Assembly: GCF_009933255.1 (NCBI RefSeq)
Contig: NZ_MAEI01000005.1
Span: forward strand, 1 to 64,000
Direction of reading: 5' to 3'
Origin: Enterococcus diestrammenae
GTDB lineage: Bacteria > Bacillota > Bacilli > Lactobacillales > Enterococcaceae
DNA: 64,000 nucleotides
Below are positions 7,082-21,910 of the stretch, one piece after another. The notes under the pieces are model-generated. The model was not told the DNA's origin. It worked only from the letters and a program-made list of their open reading frames with translations, and did no database searches. A program made the translations under genes and the position numbers. Within the stretch, counting starts at the first letter, position 1, and each line of letters opens with the position of its first letter.

Positions 7082-8077
7082 TCATATATTGCTTTTATTG
7101 GAAACTAATAAGGTATTTATTTTATTATGAAGTAATTCTACATCATAATCAACATTGCTTAATATTGTTACTATCAACTGTTTACCTAAATCATAAGATG
7201 TTATAAAATTAACTCCAGGGTCACAACCTTGAAACGAAGGGATTTTGCCATTAAGAAGCCATACTCCAAAACCATAATATCCTTCTGCAATTTGAGGAGA
7301 AAACATCTTTTCCAATGACTCCTTATTAATTAGTTCTCCGTTTACTAATGCAGTCCAAAATTTTTCAATATCATGTGCTGTTGTAAATGCCCCTCCTGCA
7401 CCGCTTCCTTTTGCATCAATAGAAAAGATATTAGTACGATATTCATTCCTTTTATAATCAAAAATATAAGAGAACGCACATTTTGCAGGTAATCTATCAA
7501 GTTCAAAATATCCAGTATCAGTCATTCTGCATGTATCAAAAATAGTTTCCTGAAGATAAACATCGAAAGGTTTTCCCGTTATCTCCTCAATAACTAATCC
7601 AAGAACTACATAACCCGTGTTATTGTATTGAAATCGTTCCCCTTTTGGATACATCATAGGCTTATCAATAAACAAAGGAATTAAATCTGATGATTTTCTA
7701 ATGCGATAATTCGGGATATTAATCCATAACTCCTCATAATTATTCATAACAGATTCATCAAAATAATCAGGTATTCCTGAAGTATGATTTAACAATTGGC
7801 TTATTGTTATCCCCGAATCAATCTCCTTCAAATCAAATTTTAATACTTCTCCAATTGTTGTATCAAAGTTTATGATTTTTTGTTCAATTAAGTTCAGTAT
7901 TGCAGTCGCTACAAAAACCTTACCAGCTGAAGCTGTACCAAACTTCGTGTCCATTCTATTTGGGATTTCATTTGCCTTATCAGCAAATCCGTATCCACCT
8001 TGGAAAATATTTTTACTTCCTTGCACTATTGAAATTACTCCACTAAATTTCTCGTCAATCAAGTCATTTACGTTCAT
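7082..8077 (-). CDS. Serine hydrolase, beta-lactamase/transpeptidase-like fold
   Basis: A 331-residue protein of the serine beta-lactamase-like superfamily (class C/EstB/AmpH-like). The nucleophile motif SxxK is SAGK in GTASAGKVF. The second motif is YNNTGYVVLG, and the HTSGIPDYF segment is typical. The natural substrate is unknown; relatives include esterases, D-aminopeptidases and peptidoglycan-active enzymes, so resistance should not be assumed. There is no signal peptide, so it is probably cytoplasmic. The start chosen is the ATG at 8077, with AGGAGAA upstream; longer versions start without a site. It is the first cargo gene downstream of rlmD. Confidence 0.85.
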   Translation of the reverse strand: MNVNDLIDEKFSGVISIVQGSKNIFQGGYGFADKANEIPNRMDTKFGTASAGKVFVATAILNLIEQKIINFDTTIGEVLKFDLKEIDSGITISQLLNHTSGIPDYFDESVMNNYEELWINIPNYRIRKSSDLIPLFIDKPMMYPKGERFQYNNTGYVVLGLVIEEITGKPFDVYLQETIFDTCRMTDTGYFELDRLPAKCAFSYIFDYKRNEYRTNIFSIDAKGSGAGGAFTTAHDIEKFWTALVNGELINKESLEKMFSPQIAEGYYGFGVWLLNGKIPSFQGCDPGVNFITSYDLGKQLIVTILSNVDYDVELLHNKINTLLVSNKSNI

Positions 8078-8164
8078 TTTTTCTATTCTCCTAATACAAA
8101 TAATCATCTTTCCATTTAGTACCACGACCAATAAACATATTAACATATTTCAGGCATGTTGGTT

Positions 8165-8300
8165 AGCCTATTTAGCGACATTTTAACCTTAACATCAAAC
8201 CTAACCACACAACCTCAACTTTTTCAGAAGACATCTAAATCGACCACTCGCGAACCCATGTTATCCAAACTGACCACTCGTCAAACACCGACATCTAAAT
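8165..8300 (-). repeat. Degenerate ~30-nt repeats in module leader
   Basis: The minus strand shows a series of imperfect units: GCGATTTAGATGTC, GTCAGTTTGGATAACATGG, GTCGATTTAGATGTC and GGTTTGATGTTAAGG, spaced about 30 nt and partly joined by GCGAGTG/ACGAGTG. They precede the serine hydrolase gene and resemble the repeats at 4850-4935 ahead of another module's cargo. The remainder of 8078-8428 has no gene that I can support. Confidence 0.45.
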
Positions 8301-8428
8301 CGCTCTGTCACGTTCAAAATCATGCCTTTGGACTTGTTCCCACGAAGCGATATTTTCATGTTTTTCGCTCAATGGGTTTTGTAACCATGTGTGCTAAAAG
8401 TATTGATATATAAGGGTTTTCAGTGCTC

Positions 8429-9802
8429 TCAATCATTTTTCCTTGTTATCAATACTACGCACTCAACGTGATACGTCTGAGGAAACAGATCCACCGGCTG
8501 TACTTTTTCAGCCTGATAGCCGGCTGCCGCAAAAAGTTTCAAATCCCGAGCCAACGTGGCTGGGTTGCACGATACGTAAACAATCCGATCCGGCGCTACA
8601 TTGACAGCTGCCTCAATAAAACGAGCGTCCAAGCCTTTCCGAGGTGGGTCAACGAAAATAATGTCGGGCTTCAGGTCTTCCCGTGCCCATTGCGTCATTA
8701 CTTTTTCTGCTTTGCCAACAAGATACGTGGCATTTTCAATTCCGTTGATTTCAGCATTGATTTTGGCATCAGCCACGGCTTCGGGGATGGATTCCACACC
8801 GTAGACATGATCTACCCGGTCAGCCACTGATAAGCCGATGGTACCGATACCTGAGTAGGCATCAATAACCACATCTGTTTTTTTCAATTGAGCAAAATCA
8901 AAGGCTGTTTCATAGAGAATTTCAGCTTGCTCGGTATTCACTTGATAAAATGACGGAGCCGAGATGCGGAAAGTTTTTCCAAGCAATTGGTCTTCAATAT
9001 AACTCTTTCCATACAAGACCACCTCTTTCTCCCCAAAAATCACATTGGTACGTTCTTCATTGATGTTTTGGATCACGGAAACCACTTCCGGAATTTCTTC
9101 GTGAATCACCTCAGCAATGGTTTCCCCTTTGAAAAATTTGGCTTTACGAGTAACCAACACCACCATCATCTCATGGCTATAATGACCGCGACGAATTACA
9201 ATATGCCGCAAAAAACCTTCATGAGCGGTTTCATTGTAGGCTTTCACACCGAAGCGCTCCAAAATCTCGCGAACTTTCACAATGGCTTCATCAATGGCTT
9301 CGTCTTGAATATAGAAATCTTCAATAGCAATCATATCATGGCTATTTTTGCGATAAAAACCAGTCGCCAGCTTACCGTCGATTTTACGGACTGGAATTTG
9401 AGCTTTATTGCGGTAGTGATCTGGTTTGGCCATGCCAATCGTTGGCAATACCGGAACCTCAGGCATGCCCGCAATTTTTTTCAAGTTGTTTTCCACTTGT
9501 TTTTGTTTGAAGACTAGTTGTGCTTCATAGGACAAATGGCTTAATGGCGCAATCCCGGTCCGCAACAAATCTTCGTTGGCGTTTTTTACCCGATCAGGGC
9601 TAGTGCTTTGATATTTCATGACTTTTGCAAAGCCAAATTTATTGCCGACTTTCAACACCTTGATGTCCACAACTTCTCCAGGAAGCGCATTTTCAATAAA
9701 TAAAAGGTAATGATCGACTTTGGCAATCCCCATGCCTTCATGGGAGAGGTCAGTAATTGTTACTGTTAATTCTTGATTCTTTTTCACTGGGTAATCCTTC
9801 AT
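8429..9802 (-). CDS. rlmCD: 23S rRNA (uracil-5-)-methyltransferase, RlmD/RlmCD family
   Basis: A 457-residue AdoMet-dependent RNA m5U methyltransferase. In Gram-positives one such enzyme may modify U747 and U1939 of 23S rRNA. An N-terminal TRAM domain (about 1-62; LSHEGMGIAKVD) binds RNA. The catalytic domain has the AdoMet motif DAYSGIGTIG (about 315), DPPRKGLD (about 383) and the nucleophile in SCNPATLARDL (Cys about 412). The general-base Glu is expected in HVECVV near the C-terminus. The iron-sulfur cysteines of E. coli RlmD are missing (RTGIAPLSHLSYEAQL). The ATG at 9802, with GAGGGA upstream, is preferred over the ATGs at 9829-9832. The accessory island is joined at its 3' end, and the present tail is LITRKND. 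Confidence 0.93.
   Translation of the reverse strand: MKDYPVKKNQELTVTITDLSHEGMGIAKVDHYLLFIENALPGEVVDIKVLKVGNKFGFAKVMKYQSTSPDRVKNANEDLLRTGIAPLSHLSYEAQLVFKQKQVENNLKKIAGMPEVPVLPTIGMAKPDHYRNKAQIPVRKIDGKLATGFYRKNSHDMIAIEDFYIQDEAIDEAIVKVREILERFGVKAYNETAHEGFLRHIVIRRGHYSHEMMVVLVTRKAKFFKGETIAEVIHEEIPEVVSVIQNINEERTNVIFGEKEVVLYGKSYIEDQLLGKTFRISAPSFYQVNTEQAEILYETAFDFAQLKKTDVVIDAYSGIGTIGLSVADRVDHVYGVESIPEAVADAKINAEINGIENATYLVGKAEKVMTQWAREDLKPDIIFVDPPRKGLDARFIEAAVNVAPDRIVYVSCNPATLARDLKLFAAAGYQAEKVQPVDLFPQTYHVECVVLITRKND
8450..8470 (-). repeat. att-like core inside the intact rlmD 3' end
   Basis: The minus strand reads CACGTTGAGTGCGTAGTATTG (HVECVVL). It closely resembles the rum-gene attachment site that I recall for streptococcal ICEs such as ICESp2905, which begins CACGTGGAGTGCGTAG. 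It is the reference copy for the three displaced cores at 5058, 4220 and 421. Confidence 0.7.
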
Positions 9803-9888
9803 CTTGATCCCTCGACTTTCTTTGTTCATCATACGGGAAAGTTGGCTAAGTTACAATCATTTTCCCACTGCCTTAAGGCAAAACAAAG

Positions 9889-9912
9889 TACCGGCAAAAA
9901 GACCGGCACTCC
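9889..9912 (-). terminator. Terminator after dagK
   Basis: AGTGCCGG pairs with CCGGTACT (one G-U pair) around a short T-rich loop and is followed by TTTGTTTTG on the minus strand, just downstream of the dagK stop. Confidence 0.6.
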
Positions 9913-9917
9913 GACTG

Positions 9918-10979
9918 TTATTCATCTTTTTCCGTTGGTTTAGAAGAATCTTTGGCTGGAGGAATAGTCCCATCGCCATCGATATCTTCTTGTGATAGCT
10001 GTTCTACTTCTTGAATAAATTCTTTACTTACAATATCAAAATTCTCTTCTTCCCCCACGACAGCATCATCAGGAATATCATCGAGGCTGGCATACATTTC
10101 GATATGTTGATGGAGATTCGTAAAAGTCATAGGCGCGTCACCACCATACTCCCCGTCCAAATTGATCATCAACCGATCACTGCTTTTAGGGATGACCTCC
10201 AATTTTGAAGTTTTGGTGTAAAGAATCCGCGGATCCTTGATATGTTTGCCACCATTCATCATCAACGCCACCAAATGCACGATTTCAAATACATTGGCGG
10301 TTTTAACGATAATCAAGGAGAATTTTCCATCATCCAGTTTGGCATCCGGCGCGATTTGTTCAAAGCCCCCCACTGAATTGGTTAACCCAAGGAAAAACAT
10401 TGAAGCGTTGCCTTCATAAACCCCATCATCATAAGTTAATTTCATGGGTATCGGTTTGATTCGCGGTAAAAGTTCGGCTCCTTTGGCCAAATAAGCCAAA
10501 TAGCCAAAAATACTCTTCAACTCTGAAGGCACATCATAGGTCAATTCTGTTAAGTGACCCCCGGCTGCGATATTAATAAAATAGTCATCATCGCTTTTAC
10601 CGATATCCATTTTGATAGTCTGATTTTTTAAAATCACTTCGGCAGCTTTTTTGACATCATTGCGAGGAACTTTCAGCGCCCGCGCATAGTCATTAGTTGT
10701 CCCTGCTGGAATAATTGCCATTTTTGGTCGCTTTTCTAAAGGGGCAATCCCATTGACGACTTCGTTGATAGTACCATCTCCACCAGCTGCAACGATTAAG
10801 TCAAAGCCAGCTAAGCCACAGCGCTCCGCCTCTCTTTTAGCAGAGTTTAACTCTGGAGTCGTAGCATAAGCACTGGTTTCAAACCCAGCCTGTTCCAATA
10901 CATCCAAAATATCGGCTAAATTTTGTTTCATTATTTCTTTACCTGAGGTGGGATTGTAGATCACACGGGCACGTTTCAT
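9918..10979 (-). CDS. dagK: Diacylglycerol kinase, soluble DgkB/DagK type
   Basis: A 353-residue lipid kinase of the DAGK/YegS family. It phosphorylates diacylglycerol released by lipoteichoic acid synthesis back to phosphatidic acid. An N-terminal catalytic domain (VIYNPTSGKE, then the nucleotide motif GGDGTINEVVNG at about 68-79 and IPAGTTNDYARAL) is followed by a C-terminal beta domain. The acidic tail after about residue 290 is rich in Asp and Glu. The ATG at 10979 has GAGAGGAG at a good distance; a TTG six codons earlier overlaps that site and is unlikely. It lies between gatB and rlmD, the usual enterococcal order as I recall it. Confidence 0.92.
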   Translation of the reverse strand: MKRARVIYNPTSGKEIMKQNLADILDVLEQAGFETSAYATTPELNSAKREAERCGLAGFDLIVAAGGDGTINEVVNGIAPLEKRPKMAIIPAGTTNDYARALKVPRNDVKKAAEVILKNQTIKMDIGKSDDDYFINIAAGGHLTELTYDVPSELKSIFGYLAYLAKGAELLPRIKPIPMKLTYDDGVYEGNASMFFLGLTNSVGGFEQIAPDAKLDDGKFSLIIVKTANVFEIVHLVALMMNGGKHIKDPRILYTKTSKLEVIPKSSDRLMINLDGEYGGDAPMTFTNLHQHIEMYASLDDIPDDAVVGEEENFDIVSKEFIQEVEQLSQEDIDGDGTIPPAKDSSKPTEKDE

Positions 10980-11029
10980 ATCAGCCGCTCCTCTCAAATT
11001 TCATCATCCTTTAGATTTTAACACAAGGA

Positions 11030-11061
11030 AACGGTCTGCGCCATATATGACACAGACCGTT
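11030..11061 (-). terminator. Hairpin after gatB
   Basis: AACGGTCTG pairs perfectly with CAGACCGTT between gatB and dagK. The downstream T-tract on the minus strand is weak, so termination may be partial. Confidence 0.5.
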
Positions 11062-11094
11062 GCTTCAAGCTATTTGACTAAGGTTTAGCAAGAA

Positions 11095-12525
11095 TTACCG
11101 TTTCGCTAATTCTTCTTGCAAGAGTTTGTTTACTACACCAGGATTCGCTTTTCCTTTGGTAGCTTTCATGATTTGGCCGACTAAGAAACCGACAGCTCGA
11201 TCTTTTCCGTTTTTAAAATCTTCAACAGATTGGGCATTGTTATCCAAGACTTCATTGATGATTGGCAATAGTTGGGCTGGATCAGATAATTGCACCAGAC
11301 CTTTTTTCTCAACAACTTCTTTGGCCTCCCCACCTTTTTCAATCAGTTCTTTAAAGACGGTTTTGGCAATTTTCGAACTAATGGTACCATCAGCAATTAG
11401 TAAAATCATGCCGGCTAAGTTTTGTGGAGTCAGTTTTGTTTCGCCTAATTCTAGTTTGGCACTATTCAAGTAAGCTGAAACTTCTCCCATGAGCCAGTTA
11501 GAGGCCTGTTTAGGATCGGCCCCAGCAGCCAAGGTTTCTTCAAAGAAATCAGACATTTCTTTCGACAAAGTCAAGACTTTGGCGTCATACTCTGGCAAGC
11601 CCATTTCTTCAACGTAACGTAAGCGACGAGAAGCTGGCAGTTCTGGTAAGGTTGCTTTTACCCGTTGAATCCATTCGTCATCGATGACAAACCGCGGAAT
11701 ATCTGGTTCTGGGAAGTAACGGTAGTCACTAGACCCTTCTTTTACCCGCATCAAAATCGTTTTGTTGGTGGTTTCATCAAAGCGACGCGTCTCTTGTTGG
11801 ATTTCGCCGCCAGAAAGCAAAACTTTCGCTTGGCGTTTTTCTTCAAACGCTAGCCCTTTACGGACAAAGCTCATGGAGTTCAAGTTTTTCAACTCGGTTT
11901 TGGTCCCGAATTCTTCTTGACCATAAGGCCGCAAAGAGATATTGGCATCACAACGCATAGAGCCTTCTTCCATCTTCACGTCAGAGACTTCAGTAAATTG
12001 TACGATTGACCGAAGAGCTTCTAGATAAGCATAGGCTTCTTCTGGTGAACGCATATCCGCTTCTGAGACGATTTCAATCAAAGGAGTCCCTTGACGGTTT
12101 AAATCCACATAGGAATAGCCACCGATGCCGTGCATATTTTTCCCAGCATCTTCTTCTAAGTGAACCCGTTCGATGCGGATTCTCTTTTTCTTCCCAGCGA
12201 CTTCGATTTCAATCCAACCATCATGTCCAATCGGTTGATCAAATTGAGAAATTTGGTAGGCTTTGGGATTATCTGGATAGAAATAATTTTTCCGGTCAAA
12301 ATGAGTATCTTTTGAAATTTCACAATTCAAAGCTAAGGCTGCTTTCATCCCAAACTCAATAGCCGTCTTATTCATTACCGGCAAAACGCCAGGGTAACCC
12401 CAGTCGATGACATTGGTATTACTGTTTGGTTCGGCACCAAAATGAGCCGGTGCTGGTGAAAAGATTTTAGAGTTGGTTTTTAATTCTACGTGGACTTCCA
12501 GCCCGATGACGGTTTCAAAGTTCAT
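11095..12525 (-). CDS. gatB: Asp-tRNA(Asn)/Glu-tRNA(Gln) amidotransferase subunit B
   Basis: A 476-residue GatB that binds misacylated tRNA and activates the Glu or Asp side chain with ATP before amidation. It begins [20 protein letters not shown], carries [18 protein letters not shown] and has the C-terminal YqeY-like helical domain (about 405-476; [15 protein letters not shown]). The length is normal. Its ATG overlaps the gatA stop (TAATG), so the two are translationally coupled. It is the last gene of gatC-gatA-gatB, the organism's route to Gln-tRNA(Gln) and probably Asn-tRNA(Asn). Confidence 0.96.
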   Translation of the reverse strand: MNFETVIGLEVHVELKTNSKIFSPAPAHFGAEPNSNTNVIDWGYPGVLPVMNKTAIEFGMKAALALNCEISKDTHFDRKNYFYPDNPKAYQISQFDQPIGHDGWIEIEVAGKKKRIRIERVHLEEDAGKNMHGIGGYSYVDLNRQGTPLIEIVSEADMRSPEEAYAYLEALRSIVQFTEVSDVKMEEGSMRCDANISLRPYGQEEFGTKTELKNLNSMSFVRKGLAFEEKRQAKVLLSGGEIQQETRRFDETTNKTILMRVKEGSSDYRYFPEPDIPRFVIDDEWIQRVKATLPELPASRRLRYVEEMGLPEYDAKVLTLSKEMSDFFEETLAAGADPKQASNWLMGEVSAYLNSAKLELGETKLTPQNLAGMILLIADGTISSKIAKTVFKELIEKGGEAKEVVEKKGLVQLSDPAQLLPIINEVLDNNAQSVEDFKNGKDRAVGFLVGQIMKATKGKANPGVVNKLLQEELAKR

Positions 12526-13994
12526 TAGTCGTTCCCCCCTAAAATCGCTGGTTTTTTCGTATGGAAATCGGTTGCTTGTTCAAAAGCATAAGCTGCTTTG
12601 TACATGGTAGACTCATCAAAAGCCTTCCCAATGATTTGCAAGCCCACTGGCAAGCCTTCTGAAAAGCCTGCTGGGATACTCATCCCTGGTAAGCCTGCTA
12701 AGTTTACCGGAATTGTTAAGATATCACTCATGTACATCGTGATTGGATCATTGATGTTTTCTCCCATACCAAAAGCGACGGTTGGTGACGCTGGTCCAAT
12801 AATCAAATCATAGTCATTGAAGACATTTTCAAAATCTTGACGAATCAGCGTCCGAACTTGACCGGCTTTTTTGAAGTATGCATCATAGTAGCCAGCACTC
12901 AAAGAGAAGGTCCCTAGCATAATCCGGCGTTTCACTTCATCACCAAAACCTTCACTACGAGAGTTGACGTAGACATCTTCCAAGTCCTGTACATTTTCTG
13001 AACGATAACCATAGCGGATACCGTCAAAACGTTGCAAGTTTGAGCTAGCTTCTGAGGAGGCGATGATATAGTAGACAGCAACCCCATATTTAGAATGAGG
13101 CAGGCTAACTTCTTCGACTGTCGCTCCTAATTCACGGAAAGTATCGGCTGCTTGCATGATGGCTGCTCGTACTCCTGGTTGGACCCCTTCACCAAGGTAT
13201 TCTTTTGGCAAACCGATTTTCATGCCTTTAATATCGCCATTTAGGCCTTCCGTAAAGTCCGGTACGGAAATACCTGAGGAGGTCCCATCTTTTTCATCGT
13301 AGCCGGCGATAGCGTTTAAGGTCAAGGCGTTGTCTTTGACTGTCCGCGTCATCGGTCCGATTTGATCCAAAGATGAAGCAAAGGCAATCAAACCAAAACG
13401 AGAAACCCGGCCGTAAGTTGGTTTCATCCCAACAATCCCGTTAAATGCTGCAGGTTGACGGATGGAGCCACCAGTATCGGAACCTAGCGCGACTGGTACT
13501 TGACCAGCTGCCACAGCGGCTGCCGAACCACCCGAAGAACCACCAGGAACTTTGGTGAAATCCCAAGCATTTTTGGTTTTCTTGAAATAAGAAGTCTCCG
13601 TGGAGCCCCCCATGGCAAACTCATCCATGTTCAGTTTGCCTACGGGTACAAAATCGGCAGCATAGACTTTTTCCATCACTGTCGCATCATAGATCGGATC
13701 AAAATTGTAGAGAATTTTTGAAGCAGCAGTGGTGACGATATCTTTGGTAACGATATTGTCTTTAATCCCGATCGGAATCCCGGCTAATGGATTGCTTTCA
13801 TCAATGCCTTTTTCGTCAATGGCTTGTGCCAACTCTAAGGCTTTTTCTTCAGGAATATTCAGAAAAGCCTCTACTTGGCCATCAGTTTCTTTGATTCGTT
13901 CGATGGTCGCTCGAGTCAAATCCACTGCGGTAATCTCTTTTGATACTAACAACTGGTGTAATTCTTCAATGGATTTATCATATAATTTCGTCAT
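12525..13994 (-). CDS. gatA: Asp-tRNA(Asn)/Glu-tRNA(Gln) amidotransferase subunit A
   Basis: A 489-residue amidase-signature glutaminase that supplies ammonia to GatB through an internal channel. The Ser-cisSer-Lys triad is visible: the Lys in [10 protein letters not shown] (about 79) and the serines in [15 protein letters not shown] (about 150-165) and [12 protein letters not shown] (about 173-184). It begins [16 protein letters not shown]. The start overlaps the gatC stop and the stop overlaps the gatB start by one base each, a tight operon. No anomalies are seen. Confidence 0.96.
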   Translation of the reverse strand: MTKLYDKSIEELHQLLVSKEITAVDLTRATIERIKETDGQVEAFLNIPEEKALELAQAIDEKGIDESNPLAGIPIGIKDNIVTKDIVTTAASKILYNFDPIYDATVMEKVYAADFVPVGKLNMDEFAMGGSTETSYFKKTKNAWDFTKVPGGSSGGSAAAVAAGQVPVALGSDTGGSIRQPAAFNGIVGMKPTYGRVSRFGLIAFASSLDQIGPMTRTVKDNALTLNAIAGYDEKDGTSSGISVPDFTEGLNGDIKGMKIGLPKEYLGEGVQPGVRAAIMQAADTFRELGATVEEVSLPHSKYGVAVYYIIASSEASSNLQRFDGIRYGYRSENVQDLEDVYVNSRSEGFGDEVKRRIMLGTFSLSAGYYDAYFKKAGQVRTLIRQDFENVFNDYDLIIGPASPTVAFGMGENINDPITMYMSDILTIPVNLAGLPGMSIPAGFSEGLPVGLQIIGKAFDESTMYKAAYAFEQATDFHTKKPAILGGND

Positions 13995-14299
13995 TATGCC
14001 CCAGCCTCCCCGTTATCGATAATCGCTGGAACTTTGATAAAGCCATCTTCTTTTTCTGGTACGTTTCTCATCAGGTCATCCCGGTTCATCCCCGCTTGTG
14101 CCCGGTCTGGACGCATGACATTAACAGTTTCCACAACATTTGAAGTGAAGGGCACTCCTTCTGTATCGACTTCTTCTAACATTTCCACCATATCGATGAT
14201 TTTGCCTAACTGATTCGTAAATTCATGTAACTCGGTATCGTCAAACTTAAGCTTAGCAAGTTTTGCGACGTGTTTGACTTGTTCTTCTGTGATAGCCAT
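13994..14299 (-). CDS. gatC: Asp-tRNA(Asn)/Glu-tRNA(Gln) amidotransferase subunit C
   Basis: A 101-residue GatC, a helical belt that stabilises the GatA-GatB complex. It begins [19 protein letters not shown], has [23 protein letters not shown] in the centre and [19 protein letters not shown] towards the end. The start is the ATG at 14299 behind GTGAGGAG; the frame extends further upstream without a site. It is the first gene of the gatCAB unit, which has its own promoter in the camS-gatC gap. Confidence 0.94.
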   Translation of the reverse strand: MAITEEQVKHVAKLAKLKFDDTELHEFTNQLGKIIDMVEMLEEVDTEGVPFTSNVVETVNVMRPDRAQAGMNRDDLMRNVPEKEDGFIKVPAIIDNGEAGA

Positions 14300-14376
14300 G
14301 AACTCCTCACTTTCTGCCCTAAGTAAAAACTTAGCGCGATTGGATGTTTGGTACAAAAAACGATTTATTCTTTACT

Positions 14377-14405
14377 ATAATGAAATAACTTTCGGAATTT
14401 TTCAA
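14377..14405 (-). promoter_or_regulatory. Promoter of gatCAB
   Basis: The minus strand shows TTGAAA (14400-14405), a 17-nt spacer and CATTAT (14377-14382), about 80 nt upstream of the gatC start and right after the camS stop. Confidence 0.5.
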
Positions 14406-14408
14406 GCT

Positions 14409-19844
<5,436 letters not shown>

Positions 19845-20151
19845 CAAAAACTTCCTTTCTTCAGCTATCCACCTTCAGACAAACAGATACCTGACTAGGC
19901 AACACGGGATTGCTGCTTTCACGCCCTGTTGGCAGAAGGTCATTATTATTTCCGAATATAGTGCTGATCACATCGACAGACTACCATATTTCAATCTCTT
20001 TGATTATAGCATTACCCGCCCGTGGTTAAAACGACCAGCCTCCAAAAGTTAATAAAAAACTTCCATGAAAGCCTCTTGTAAATTCCCATAACCCTTGCCA
20101 ACCCTTAAAAAACAAGCTACATTTAAAGTAATGAAAATAAAAAGGACTTTG
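19845..20151. promoter_or_regulatory. Divergent promoter region between pcrA and clcA
   Basis: For pcrA, the minus strand has an extended -10 box TGCTATAAT (20003-20011) without a good -35. For clcA, the plus strand has TTGCCA (20095-20100), a 17-nt spacer and TACATT (20118-20123), shortly before the AAAAGGA ribosome binding site. No gene is seen in this interval. Confidence 0.5.
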
Positions 20152-21690
20152 ATGATGAAAACAACAAATCTTGATAAAACTAGAATTAGCTATTTATTAA
20201 AAGGCGCCTTGATTGGAACACTGGCTGGGTTAGCAGTCAGTCTCTTTCGTCTTGGCATTGAAAAACTCAGCGATGTCGTCAGGCAGCTTTACCATCTTTT
20301 TCAGCAGCACCCGCTATGGCTCTTCCCTTGGGGGCTAGTTAGCCTTCTTTGTGCCCTAGTTGTCGGTTTATTAGTAAAGTCCGATCCAAACATCAAAGGC
20401 AGTGGGATTCCCCAAGTAGAAGCCCAGCTACAAGACGAACTGTCACCAAATTGGTTTTCGGTCCTTTGGAAAAAAATGTTTGGTGGGATTCTCAGTGTCG
20501 GAATGGGCCTATTTCTTGGTCGGGAAGGTCCTTCGATTCAGCTTGGAGCCAGCATCGGTCAAGGAATCTCTCAATGGCTGAAAGCCGATCGATCAGAAAG
20601 CAAGATTTTACTTTCCAGTGGCGCTGCCGCTGGCTTGGCTGCGGCTTTCAACGCCCCGATTGCTGCGTTACTATTCATCGTGGAAGAAGTCCATCATAAT
20701 TTTTCGCCACTGGTATGGCTGACCTCCTTTACCTCAGCCGTTTGTGCCAATGCCGTATCCTTGATGATTTTTGGCCTACAGCCAGTCCTATACTTAGGAG
20801 ACATCCCCTCTCTGCCATTAAAATATTACTGGTTATTAACTCTACTGGGGGTCTTTCTTGGAATCTTCGGACGATTTTACCAGGTGGTCTTACTAAATTT
20901 AGAGAAAATCTATCATAAAGTCCCCCTCCCAAATTGGCTCTATGGGCTAGTACCATTTTTATTGGTAATTCCCGTCGGCTACTTTTTCCCAGATTATCTT
21001 GGTGGTGGCAATCAAATCGTTCTAAGCTTCGGTACTGAAATTCCCTTAGCTAGTATTTTGCTGGGCCTGTTTCTCTTGCGTTTTATTTTTTCCATGATCT
21101 CCTATGGATCCGGCTTACCTGGAGGGATATTTTTACCGATTCTGACTTTAGGTGGGATTTTAGGAGCCTTCTTTGGTCAACTAGCCGTTAGCAGCTTGGG
21201 GATGGATCCCCAGTACGTCAAAGACTTTGTCATCATCGCGATGGCCGGCTATTTTGCAGCAATTGGCAAAGCCCCCCTGACCGCTATCATTCTCGTCACA
21301 GAAATGGTGGGTTCTTTAAATCACCTGATGCCTTTAGGACTGGTAGCCTTGATTGCTTATATCGTCAATGATTTACTCGGTGGCAGTCCAATCTATGAGT
21401 CTCTTTTAGAACGTATGATCAAACCAACTTCCTTGCCAATGAAAGGACAGCGTTTAGTCATCGAATATGCCGTTCATGCGGAAAGTCCCTTAGATGGCAC
21501 TCAAGTTCGCGATATTCGGTGGCCCAAAGACATGTTGCTAGTCTCGATTCAACGAGGAGAAAAAGAGCTTTTAGTCCACGGGGATACCGTCATCAAAGTG
21601 GGCGACTTTTTAAAGATTCTAACCGATACCCACCACGCCAAAGAAGTTCGTCAGCAGATCGAGGCTTGGACAAGAAAACCACTAGCCTAA
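20152..21690 (+). CDS. ClC-family chloride channel / H+-Cl- exchanger
   Basis: A 512-residue membrane protein of the ClC family with about 10-12 hydrophobic segments. Selectivity-filter motifs are present: GSGIPQVE, GREGPSIQLGAS (containing the gating Glu) and GGIFLPILTLGG. A C-terminal cytosolic region (about 430-512; VQDIRWPKD-like, ending EVRQQIEAW) resembles a TrkA-C domain. Bacterial relatives exchange two chloride ions for a proton and help in acid resistance. Start choice between ATGs at 20152 and 20155 is open; AAAAGGAC precedes both. It is monocistronic and ends before a strong terminator. Confidence 0.9.
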   Translation: MMKTTNLDKTRISYLLKGALIGTLAGLAVSLFRLGIEKLSDVVRQLYHLFQQHPLWLFPWGLVSLLCALVVGLLVKSDPNIKGSGIPQVEAQLQDELSPNWFSVLWKKMFGGILSVGMGLFLGREGPSIQLGASIGQGISQWLKADRSESKILLSSGAAAGLAAAFNAPIAALLFIVEEVHHNFSPLVWLTSFTSAVCANAVSLMIFGLQPVLYLGDIPSLPLKYYWLLTLLGVFLGIFGRFYQVVLLNLEKIYHKVPLPNWLYGLVPFLLVIPVGYFFPDYLGGGNQIVLSFGTEIPLASILLGLFLLRFIFSMISYGSGLPGGIFLPILTLGGILGAFFGQLAVSSLGMDPQYVKDFVIIAMAGYFAAIGKAPLTAIILVTEMVGSLNHLMPLGLVALIAYIVNDLLGGSPIYESLLERMIKPTSLPMKGQRLVIEYAVHAESPLDGTQVRDIRWPKDMLLVSIQRGEKELLVHGDTVIKVGDFLKILTDTHHAKEVRQQIEAWTRKPLA

Positions 21691-21771
21691 CGCTTCAACG
21701 TTGCGGCCTATCAAACAAACAATTGTCTCAGCTTTGTCTTCCATAGCCAATCTTTCTATCGCTCAAACACA

Positions 21772-21824
21772 AACCAAATAAACAGAGCTTCCATGAAAAG
21801 ACATGGGAAGCTCTGTTTATTTGG
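21772..21824. terminator. Bidirectional terminator between clcA and amylase
   Basis: AAATAAACAGAGCTTCC and its complement form a long hairpin (one bulge) around AAAAGA, with A/T tracts on both sides. It would stop clcA from the left and may also end the amylase gene from the right. Confidence 0.85.
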
Positions 21825-21910
21825 TTCTTCAACTCTAGATTGCAAAACGAAAAGCATTTCGACATTTTTAGCGGTGTGACACCACCAGCCGTTTCAATCT
21901 GATGGCGTGT

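Noticed and set aside
7082..8077. Serine hydrolase as an antibiotic-resistance beta-lactamase
   Set aside because: SxxK and YxN-type motifs only place it in the superfamily. There is no signal peptide, and many cytoplasmic relatives are esterases or peptidases.
8156..8413. Plus-strand frame of 85 codons in the gap between the serine hydrolase and rlmD
   Set aside because: There is no ribosome binding site or recognisable product, and it runs through the degenerate leader repeats.
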